A stretch of 54,345 nucleotides of DNA from an uncultured Porphyromonadaceae bacterium (GTDB taxonomy: Bacteria > Bacteroidota > Bacteroidia > Bacteroidales > Muribaculaceae). The notes beneath the pieces are model-generated. The model was given only the letters and a program-made list of their open reading frames with translations. It was not told the origin of the DNA and searched no databases. The position numbers and the translations under genes are program-made. The stretch lies in the NCBI GenBank assembly GCA_947177575.1, contig CAMWVA010000005.1, forward strand, positions 1 through 54,345, in the 5' to 3' direction. The first letter of the stretch is position 1. Each line of letters opens with the position of its first letter. This document shows positions 1-6,115 of the stretch, piece by piece.

Positions 1-26
1 CCTCGCTTTCATAAGTCAAAGCGAGG
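1..26 (-). terminator. Stem-loop at window edge, probable terminator
   Basis: CCTCGCTTT and AAAGCGAGG form a perfect 9-bp stem around an 8-nt loop, about 40 nt after the stop codon of the minus-strand gene ending at 69. Any U-run on the minus strand would lie outside the window, so termination is inferred from position and stem strength only. Confidence 0.55.
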
Positions 27-68
27 CGCTTGCTTCACAGATATATATTTATGGTAATATCCAGACTG

Positions 69-1490
69 TTAAGGTATAACTACCTTACGGGCTTCGCTAC
101 CCTGACGACGGATATAGACACCGGGTTCCAAACTATTTTTATCAACACGTATACCCTGAAGTGTATAGTACTCCACATCATTTACAGAAGCTGATGGTAA
201 TGTAGCAACCTCTGTCTGCTCCGCTACATTAGTATAATCACTATAGACACACTTCATATACAGGTACATCTCCTCTGCTTCAGGATCATACATTGATGCC
301 TCGGCAACTACAGGATAGCCATAGTCAGGATCGTAACTTACAGAGTTAACCATACGTTCCTCTACTTCAGTTATCCCACCATAAGTATATGTAGTCTCGA
401 CAAGAAGTTCGATACCATAGTCATCATATATTACACATTCGGTAACGATTTCCTCATCAAGAGTCTCATCGCCAAGAGAAATAGCAGTAGTGGCTGTAGT
501 ACGGTAACTACCTTTACCATAGCCGGAGGCATCAAGCATCTCAACTTTGCCGGTCACTATGAGCTGAAACATTTCGTCAAGTGAGGTAGCCATAGTAACT
601 GTATAGCCTTGATTTGCTTCCATGTACTCGACATTGACGTCAACCTCTATACCTTCCATATCTAACGTACAGCTCTTAATACGGTTAGCGCCGTCATATA
701 CCTCTTCTATGTCATAGAGCTGTCCGTCGGTAGTGTCCCATACTATATTATCCAGTTTTTGTGCTATTTCCCATACGAGCTGACCGGCATCGTCATAGGT
801 CAGTACTTCTTCCACCATTGATATGGCTTCGCCGTTGTCGCCGTATGTGACTGTGAGACGCTGGGAAGGCTCAAACTCACCCATATAGAGTGTGGCAATT
901 ACAACCGACGTTATATTACCTGATTCATTACGCTCTATGATACGACGGTAGTTGTTACCTATCTGACTCCACTCGCCGTCAACCCAGAACCAGCTATTAT
1001 TTTCAATAATAACATCTGTAAGACGTTCATCATAAGCTCGTTCCACAAGCTGTGAGTTTTCGAGCTCACTGACACCTTCTTCACCGACTTGCGTAAGTCT
1101 ACGTGAGAGCATACCGTTGGCATTATATGTATTACTCTCTCGTGACATACTGCCATCAATAAGGTCAGTACATTCCTCAACTTCTATAAGGCCTTTATCG
1201 GTGTAAGTATCAGTATACTTCTCTATAGGTAGCCATTCATCTTCCCAATAGAATACCTCACGTGTACCGGCACGCCATATAGGTGTTCCATCAGTGACTT
1301 CGCGCTGCGGAGCACTAAAACCGCTGCGCATACCTAAAATAGGTGTGACTATTTTACCTTGTCTGAAGTGCGGAATGGTACTCTTGACAAAATTGAGCAT
1401 CGATGCTTTCGCCATCTCCGGCGACGGAGAAGCGATAGCGGTTGAGACCGCAGTAAGAGCTATAAGCCCTGAAAGTAGATATTTCTGCAT
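69..1490 (-). CDS. Secreted protein of unknown function with a possible C-terminal sorting tail
   Basis: Function not recognised. The 473-aa protein begins with a good signal peptide (MQKYLLSGLIALTAVSTAIA, cleavage probably near residue 20). The middle is rich in Tyr, Asp, Glu and Thr with recurring strand-like segments such as YDDAGQLVWE and YDDYGIELL, resembling the repetitive beta strands of secreted Bacteroidales proteins. The last 30 residues (YYTLQGIRVDKNSLEPGVYI, then RRQGSEARKVVIP) match the general look of type IX secretion C-terminal tails (LxGxxV ... PGVYI). I chose the start at 1490 because the longer frame up to 1562 runs across a TATATTTG promoter box at 1550-1557; an alternative ATG lies at 1520. 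It is transcribed divergently from the permease at 1621. Secretion is well supported; sorting by PorU/PorV, encoded later in the window, is inference. Confidence 0.75.
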   Translation of the reverse strand: MQKYLLSGLIALTAVSTAIASPSPEMAKASMLNFVKSTIPHFRQGKIVTPILGMRSGFSAPQREVTDGTPIWRAGTREVFYWEDEWLPIEKYTDTYTDKGLIEVEECTDLIDGSMSRESNTYNANGMLSRRLTQVGEEGVSELENSQLVERAYDERLTDVIIENNSWFWVDGEWSQIGNNYRRIIERNESGNITSVVIATLYMGEFEPSQRLTVTYGDNGEAISMVEEVLTYDDAGQLVWEIAQKLDNIVWDTTDGQLYDIEEVYDGANRIKSCTLDMEGIEVDVNVEYMEANQGYTVTMATSLDEMFQLIVTGKVEMLDASGYGKGSYRTTATTAISLGDETLDEEIVTECVIYDDYGIELLVETTYTYGGITEVEERMVNSVSYDPDYGYPVVAEASMYDPEAEEMYLYMKCVYSDYTNVAEQTEVATLPSASVNDVEYYTLQGIRVDKNSLEPGVYIRRQGSEARKVVIP

Positions 1491-1549
1491 AGTGTGATAT
1501 TTAGGTGATAGAGTCTTCATACTTGAAGACGATAACATACTTGAGACTG

Positions 1550-1557
1550 CAAATATA
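1550..1557 (-). promoter_or_regulatory. Bacteroidota -7 box for the secreted-protein gene
   Basis: The minus strand reads TATATTTG, a full match to the TAnnTTTG -7 consensus of the Bacteroidota primary sigma factor. It predicts transcription from about 1543 and decides against the longer reading frame starting at 1562. No clear -33 TTTG is seen. Confidence 0.6.
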
Positions 1558-1579
1558 GGCATATTAATTATTTTTTAGC

Positions 1580-1587
1580 TATTTTTG
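1580..1587 (+). promoter_or_regulatory. Bacteroidota -7 box for the SLC13-type permease
   Basis: TATTTTTG fits TAnnTTTG and lies 34 nt before the ATG at 1621. It forms a divergent promoter pair with the box at 1550-1557. It overlaps the TTG at 1585, which makes that TTG unlikely as a start codon. Confidence 0.6.
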
Positions 1588-1620
1588 CACATTATTTTTT
1601 CATGCCTTCTATCTTACCTT

Positions 1621-3453
1621 ATGCTTATTACCCTGATTACACTAACTTTGGCGGCTATCGGATTTGTCTGGGGCCGTATACGTGCTGACATCGTAGCTTT
1701 GCTTGCGCTGATGGCTCTCACAGTCTCAGGTATCATTACCACTCAGGAAGCCCTGTCAGGTTTTTCAAACTCCATTGTCATAATGATGGTAGGTTTGTTT
1801 GTGGTAGGTGGTGCTATATTCAATACAGGTCTTGCCAAGACTATCGGTACACGTCTGCTCAAATTAGGAGGAGGTAGTGAGACACGTCTGTTTATAGTAG
1901 TTATGTGTGGCACAGCCCTTATAGGTGGTTTTGTCAGTAATACCGGCACAGTAGCCCTGATGTTGCCTATCGTAGTGAGTATGACAGCTGCTGCAGGCGG
2001 TACTCCGCGCCGGTTACTGATGCCTTTAGCTTTTGCAAGTTCGTTAGGTGGTATGTTGACTTTGATAGGTACACCTCCGAACCTTGTAGTGGCTGAAGTG
2101 TGGGAAGATTTTTCCGGCCAACCTCTTACCTTCTTTACTTTTCTACCGGCAGGTGCTGTGTGCCTTATAGCCGGCACCTTACTACTGATTCCCCTAAGCA
2201 AATGGTTTCTTGGTCAGCGTCCGGACAGCACCGATGAGGAAAGTCAGCATCGTTCGCTTACAGACCTTGTTGAGGAATATGGTCTGAACGCCGATCTCTA
2301 TCGTGTGACTGTAGGCACAGGTTCGCCTATATGTGGCAAGTCATTGGGTGAGTTACACCTGAGAAGCGATTTCGGTATTGAAATTCTTGAAGTACGAAGC
2401 GGTGATACTTCACGTGGACTTATACGTAATGTCTCACAACAGGCACCTACAGCTGCAACTGTTATCGAAAGTGGCGACACACTCTATCTACGCGGTTCAA
2501 AAGAGGATATAGGACGCTTTGTAGTTGATTTCCGACTGACCCTCGATGCAACGAATAGCGAACGCGGACGCCTGCAGTTTTACGACATCGGTATAGCGGA
2601 AATCGTGCCTATGCCTAATTCTCCGATTCTGAAAGATACAATAGCTGCACTTGATTTCAGTAACCGTTTCGGAGTCAATGTCATCGGTATACGCCGTAAG
2701 AATACCTATCTGACACATAATCTGGGAGAGGAAACCGTACGACAAGGTGATGTTCTGTTAGTGCAGGGTTCATGGCAAAACATAGGTAAACTTGGTGACC
2801 ACACACGTGACTGGGTGGTCATGGGACAGCCACTTTCAGATGCTGCCAAAGTAACTTTGGATTATAAAGCTCCAGTGGCAGCTATCATTATGCTCGCTAT
2901 GGTATTGGGGCTTGTCTTCGAAGTAGTACCTGCCGTAGTGACTGTGATGCTGGCAGCATTAGCTATGGTACTGACAGGCTGCTTCCGCAATGTAAGTGAT
3001 GCTTATAAGACCATCAACTGGGAGAGCATCGTACTGATTGCCGCTATGATGCCGATGTCGTTCGCACTGGACAAAACCGGTGTCTCGGCTTGGGTAGCTG
3101 ATTCATTAGTTGAATCGCTCGGTGGTTTAGGTCCTCACTGGCTACTGGCCGGTGTCTATTTCACTACCTCCGTCATGACTCTTTTCATCAGCAATACCGC
3201 TACTGCCGTACTGTTAGCTCCGATAGCCCTTGAAAGTGCCGTATCATTCGGAGTCAGTCCGCTACCGTTCCTGTTTGCTGTCACCTTTGGTGCCAGCCTA
3301 TGCTTTGCCTCACCCTTCTCAACACCCCCTAACGCACTCGTTATGCCGGCTGGTCAATACACCTTCACAGACTATCTCAAAGTCGGCGCGCCTCTCCAAT
3401 TCCTGCTTGGCCTCCTGATGATATTCGTGCTGCCTTTAATTTTTCCTTTCTAA
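1621..3453 (+). CDS. SLC13-family anion permease with two TrkA-C (RCK) domains
   Basis: A 610-aa inner-membrane transporter of the DASS/SLC13 type, expected to move sulfate, dicarboxylates or similar anions with Na+ or H+. The N-terminal third holds hydrophobic helices with the family-like segment GFVSNTGTVALMLPIV and the conserved IGTPPNLVVAE around residues 145-160. The central part (about 205-390) carries two soluble TrkA-C-like domains (TVGTGSPICGKSLGELHLR and IVPMPNSPILKDTIAALDF). A second membrane half follows, with FISNTATAVLLAPIAL and FSTPPNALVMPAGQYTF mirroring the first-half motifs. This layout is usual for the bacterial SLC13 subgroup with RCK domains. The ATG at 1621 is used because the in-frame TTG at 1585 sits in a promoter box. 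The gene ends where a period-9 repeat array begins. Substrate cannot be told from sequence. Confidence 0.88.
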   Translation: MLITLITLTLAAIGFVWGRIRADIVALLALMALTVSGIITTQEALSGFSNSIVIMMVGLFVVGGAIFNTGLAKTIGTRLLKLGGGSETRLFIVVMCGTALIGGFVSNTGTVALMLPIVVSMTAAAGGTPRRLLMPLAFASSLGGMLTLIGTPPNLVVAEVWEDFSGQPLTFFTFLPAGAVCLIAGTLLLIPLSKWFLGQRPDSTDEESQHRSLTDLVEEYGLNADLYRVTVGTGSPICGKSLGELHLRSDFGIEILEVRSGDTSRGLIRNVSQQAPTAATVIESGDTLYLRGSKEDIGRFVVDFRLTLDATNSERGRLQFYDIGIAEIVPMPNSPILKDTIAALDFSNRFGVNVIGIRRKNTYLTHNLGEETVRQGDVLLVQGSWQNIGKLGDHTRDWVVMGQPLSDAAKVTLDYKAPVAAIIMLAMVLGLVFEVVPAVVTVMLAALAMVLTGCFRNVSDAYKTINWESIVLIAAMMPMSFALDKTGVSAWVADSLVESLGGLGPHWLLAGVYFTTSVMTLFISNTATAVLLAPIALESAVSFGVSPLPFLFAVTFGASLCFASPFSTPPNALVMPAGQYTFTDYLKVGAPLQFLLGLLMIFVLPLIFPF

Positions 3454-3696
3454 TCGAGTAGTCGGTTTTATCCGATTACTCCGATTAGTCGGAACTATCG
3501 GAGTAATCGGAGCAATCGGAATTAATCAGAGTAATCTGAATTGTCGGAACTATCGGAGTAGGCGGAGTGTCTAAGACAGGCTGACTATTACGCTCACTTC
3601 GATAATTCCGATAGTTCGGATTGCTCCGATTATTCCGACTATCCGATAAATCCGATTACTCCGATAGTTCCGACTACTCCGACTACTTCCGATTAT
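3451..3696. repeat. Period-9 degenerate repeat array 1 with inverted halves and a core
   Basis: About 245 bp of 9-nt units. Left of about 3565 most units read as ATCGGAGTA variants; right of about 3600 they read as TCCGATTAC variants, so the halves are inverted copies. Between them is a non-repetitive core, 3580-3603, containing CTGACTATTACGCTCACTTC. The same core occurs inverted in the array at 27738. The array starts at the stop codon of the permease and runs into the last codons of the minus-strand four-helix-bundle gene, whose TAG (3683-3685) lies within a repeat unit. Confidence 0.9.
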
Positions 3697-4261
3697 CCTG
3701 CGGGCCGTTTCGGTTGTTTCTTGCTTCACGTCTTGCCTTACTCATAGCTTCACGGATACCACCTTCCTCCAGAAATCGTTGTTCCTGTACCTGTAACATT
3801 CTGTCAAGAAGGTACTGTGCCTGTTTAACAAGAGTTATCATCAGATTACAGAAATCCTCAGCCGGAAGACGTTGACCTAACTGTATATATTCCTCCTCAA
3901 ATGCCTGTGTGCGCACATACACCCTAAGCTGCTGCAGACGTACGTGATTCCCAACCCAGCGCTCCAGTCCATTGAATAGCAGATAATCAATATAATCCTC
4001 CTCAAGTTCGGCCAAAGATGCACGTGCCACATTAGTAAGTTTGATTTCTGTCTCTTTAGAAGTCACAGCCGCCTTACTCCCCTCCACAATATTCTGTTTA
4101 CATGAACGGGCAGCCTGCTGCATCTGCCCGACAGTACGTGAGCTCAAAGGTAAAAACCGGCGTACAAATATCTCGGTCAGTACCGATATCTGCTGTGACA
4201 CTTTATACACAACCAGATTACGCACATCGCCATTATGATTAAGAAATCCTTCAGTTTGCAT
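3683..4261 (-). CDS. Four-helix-bundle protein with suffix domain (S23/IVP-like)
   Basis: A 192-aa cytoplasmic, helix-rich protein. Residues about 10-115 (LVVYKVSQQISVLTEIFVRR; QMQQAARSCKQNIVEGSKAA; ASLAELEEDYIDYLLFNG) show the pattern of the four-helix-bundle family first described from 23S rRNA intervening sequences; the key segment is A-x-S-x-x-x-NI-x-EG. The C-terminal part (about 120-180) matches the four-helix-bundle suffix type in character: amphipathic helices ending in an Arg/Asn-rich tail. Members are thought to be nucleic-acid binding, but no function is established. No reverse transcriptase or variable repeat is nearby, so a diversity-generating-element role is not supported. The gene is bracketed by repeat arrays 1 and 2, and its last residues (DNRK) and stop are encoded by array 1 units. 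No promoter is obvious. Confidence 0.8.
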   Translation of the reverse strand: MQTEGFLNHNGDVRNLVVYKVSQQISVLTEIFVRRFLPLSSRTVGQMQQAARSCKQNIVEGSKAAVTSKETEIKLTNVARASLAELEEDYIDYLLFNGLERWVGNHVRLQQLRVYVRTQAFEEEYIQLGQRLPAEDFCNLMITLVKQAQYLLDRMLQVQEQRFLEEGGIREAMSKARREARNNRNGPQDNRK

Positions 4262-4290
4262 ATACTTTAGTATTATATTATCTTATGTAT

Positions 4291-4492
4291 CTGATAGTTC
4301 TGACTTCTCGGATTAATCCGAATTATCGGATTGATCTGATTTCTCTGACTTATCCGATTATTCGGATTGCTCCGATTTATCTGATTAATCCGATTGTTCG
4401 GATTGCTCCGATTAATCCGACTTTCCGATAGTTCTGATAACTCCGATAACTCCGACTTCTCAGATTAATCCGATTACTCTGACAACTCCGAT
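4291..4492. repeat. Period-9 degenerate repeat array 2
   Basis: About 200 bp of units such as TCCGATTAC, TCGGATTGC and TCTGATAGT, largely in one orientation with a few reversed units. It has no copy of the core found in arrays 1 and 3. It fills most of the 334-bp gap between the four-helix-bundle gene and the membrane-protein gene at 4596; the rest holds the latter's promoter. Confidence 0.85.
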
Positions 4493-4543
4493 CTAATCTC
4501 AATCTGCAAAGTTACTGATTTTCTTAAGAAAGAAAAATAATAA

Positions 4544-4575
4544 TTTGTCAGCCGTTAATAAATTCCCTACTTTTG
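4544..4575 (+). promoter_or_regulatory. Complete -33/-7 promoter for the membrane-protein gene
   Basis: TTTG at 4544-4547 and TACTTTTG at 4568-4575 are separated by 20 nt, an exact fit to the Bacteroidota promoter layout. The -33 box overlaps the TTG at 4545, so the coding start must be the ATG at 4596. Confidence 0.75.
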
Positions 4576-4595
4576 TAAAAAATACACTTAAAAAC

Positions 4596-5735
4596 ATGAA
4601 ATCATCAACTAAGTGGCTCCAACGTATATTCCGCTGGGAAGTAGCCGGTGTCGTAATAGCTGCCGTCAGCCTTATCTATGCATATAAAAGCTTCAAGATT
4701 GACGAAGGTGGCGAATTGCAGATAACCTCCAATTTCCCTACCTCCGACAATACGGGCGATATTGCAGTCGTCACCGATGCTACCGATTTAGCATCCACAC
4801 TTAACCAGCTATTGCCGGAATTCCGTAACTCAATAAAGTACTCACTCAAAAATTTCAATCTTACCTACGATATTACTACCTCTGAGCCAGTCAACTTCAC
4901 CTTCTCTCCTGATTTTTCCATGCGGCAGGTATCACCGACACGGCTCAGCGCCACTCTTGCCGACCATACTCTCTACGCCCACAGTCAGGTTGAAGCGCCA
5001 TTCGTCACAGCTACACCCTCGCAAAACAACTTCAACATGACTGTAGCTATACGCGCAACTTTCGACGGAGCAGCCGAACCATACGCCGCTACCTACCGTT
5101 ACCGCTTCTACCCTACTTCAGCACTCAATACCCTTAAAGAAAGAACCAATCATTATGCATATATACTTGAATCTTATAATGATCATCTGACAGAAATCAA
5201 TATTACACCTGCAACTTCTCAATCAGAAGCAGTAACTTCAGAATCCGAAGCTACTAAAACTACTACAACAGGCAAAAATACTACAGCAGTAGAAAATACT
5301 ACATCTGTTTATTCACAAAAGCCCACTTTTAAAGCTGATGAAGGCACCTCACCTCAAGTTTCCAATATCGAAAGCAAACACAAAAATAAGACTACTTCAT
5401 GGGTATATTGGTTTGAGAAATATAAATGGATAATAATTGTTGTAGGAGGAATCTTATTTATAATACTTGTTTTCTCTGATTCATCTGCAATGGAAGCTGT
5501 ATGGGACGATATACATACATGGCCATGGAAACCTAAAGAAATCAGAAACGACGTAAGAACCACTCTTTACGGCTATAGAAAGCACACAACATGGCAAAAA
5601 GTCAAGGCAGATCTGATAATTATACACTCTCTTATAGCCGATATTCTTATGATAGGTATATTTGGAGTGATAATCTACTTTATAATAGGGTGGATTATAG
5701 ATGCTTGTAAATGGTGTATAGGGCTATTCCAATAA
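4596..5735 (+). CDS. Membrane protein of unknown function
   Basis: Not recognised. The 379-aa protein has an N-terminal membrane segment (about residues 14-30, VAGVVIAAVSLIYAY), then an extracytoplasmic-looking region of about 170 residues rich in Thr, Ser, Asn and aromatic residues with beta-type alternation. A Thr/Ser/Glu-rich linker follows (about 210-275; SESEATKTTTTGKNTT). Next is a second membrane segment (about 288-304, WIIIVVGGILFIILVF), a basic aromatic stretch containing PWKPKEIRN, and a C-terminal hydrophobic segment (ILMIGIFGVIIYFIIGWII). Codon use in the second half is more AT-rich than in neighbouring housekeeping genes, and no homologue comes to mind, so it may be lineage-restricted. 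It has its own promoter and ends before a long perfect hairpin at 5821. Confidence 0.65.
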   Translation: MKSSTKWLQRIFRWEVAGVVIAAVSLIYAYKSFKIDEGGELQITSNFPTSDNTGDIAVVTDATDLASTLNQLLPEFRNSIKYSLKNFNLTYDITTSEPVNFTFSPDFSMRQVSPTRLSATLADHTLYAHSQVEAPFVTATPSQNNFNMTVAIRATFDGAAEPYAATYRYRFYPTSALNTLKERTNHYAYILESYNDHLTEINITPATSQSEAVTSESEATKTTTTGKNTTAVENTTSVYSQKPTFKADEGTSPQVSNIESKHKNKTTSWVYWFEKYKWIIIVVGGILFIILVFSDSSAMEAVWDDIHTWPWKPKEIRNDVRTTLYGYRKHTTWQKVKADLIIIHSLIADILMIGIFGVIIYFIIGWIIDACKWCIGLFQ

Positions 5736-5820
5736 TTAAACCATCTTCTTTCAAGAATTACCCTTAGCAAGTTCTAATTCTAACCTCGTATTCAAAAAAA
5801 TGAGTTTAATAACCAATAAG

Positions 5821-5867
5821 AAGTACTCAGAGCCTGTAAGCCGACGGCTTACAGGCTCTGAGTACTT
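5821..5867. terminator. Long perfect hairpin, probable bidirectional terminator
   Basis: Two 22-nt arms (beginning AAGTACTCAGAGCCTG) are perfect reverse complements around the 3-nt loop GAC. It lies between the plus-strand membrane-protein gene and the 3' end of the minus-strand tRNA-Leu. Position suggests termination of both transcripts, although U-runs are weak on each side. Confidence 0.65.
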
Positions 5868-5870
5868 CTG

Positions 5871-5952
5871 TGCGCACGAAGGGACTCGAACCCCCACGTC
5901 GTAAGACACTAGATCCTAAGTCTAGCGCGGCTACCAATTACGCCACGTGCGC
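5871..5952 (-). tRNA. tRNA-Leu (anticodon UAG)
   Basis: The minus strand folds as an 82-nt class II tRNA. The acceptor stem is GCGCACG/CGTGCGC with discriminator A. The D arm contains AATTGGTAG, the anticodon stem is CTAGA/TCTAG, and the loop CTTAGGA gives anticodon UAG. A long variable arm precedes the T arm with loop TTCGAGT. CUA-reading leucine identity follows from the anticodon, the class II shape and the A73 discriminator. The 3' CCA is not encoded. A promoter lies upstream at 5983-6014. Confidence 0.95.
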
Positions 5953-5982
5953 GAGTCATAACCTGTTTGGGTTATGGTTCTG

Positions 5983-6014
5983 CAAAGTTAGATATACTTT
6001 TTGATTTAACCAAA
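5983..6014 (-). promoter_or_regulatory. Promoter for tRNA-Leu
   Basis: On the minus strand TTTG (6014-6011) and TAACTTTG (5990-5983) are spaced by 20 nt, the full consensus arrangement. Predicted transcription starts about 25 nt before the mature tRNA 5' end. The short leader contains an ATAACC/GGTTAT inverted repeat. Confidence 0.75.
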
Positions 6015-6061
6015 CTTCAGCCGTATTTTTTGTGTTTTTTCAGTCAAAAGTCGGAAGGCGA

Positions 6062-6092
6062 TTGCAAATAAGCGTGTTTTTTTGTATCTTTA
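6062..6092 (+). promoter_or_regulatory. Probable parC operon promoter
   Basis: TTG (6062-6064) and TATCTTTA (6085-6092) are 20 nt apart. The -7 box differs from TAnnTTTG only in its last base. It would give a leader of roughly 18 nt before the parC ATG at 6116. Confidence 0.55.
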
Positions 6093-6115
6093 CACGATTT
6101 TTCACTACTTGACTC

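Noticed and set aside
1602-1620. ATG at 1602 as the permease start
   Set aside because: It is out of frame with the permease; the first in-frame ATG after the promoter is at 1621.
3621-3875. SDYSDYSD-type reading frames through the period-9 arrays (also around 27682-28005 and 39475-39816)
   Set aside because: A 9-nt unit keeps all frames open by chance (TCCGATTAC reads Ser-Asp-Tyr). These frames overlap real genes and have no independent support.
3683-4261. Diversity-generating retroelement accessory protein (Avd-like)
   Set aside because: The fold is similar, but there is no reverse transcriptase and no template/variable repeat pair nearby.
4291-4492. Transposon ends or a MITE
   Set aside because: No target-site duplication or defined terminal inverted repeats can be drawn; boundaries fade gradually, as expected for a degenerate repeat array.
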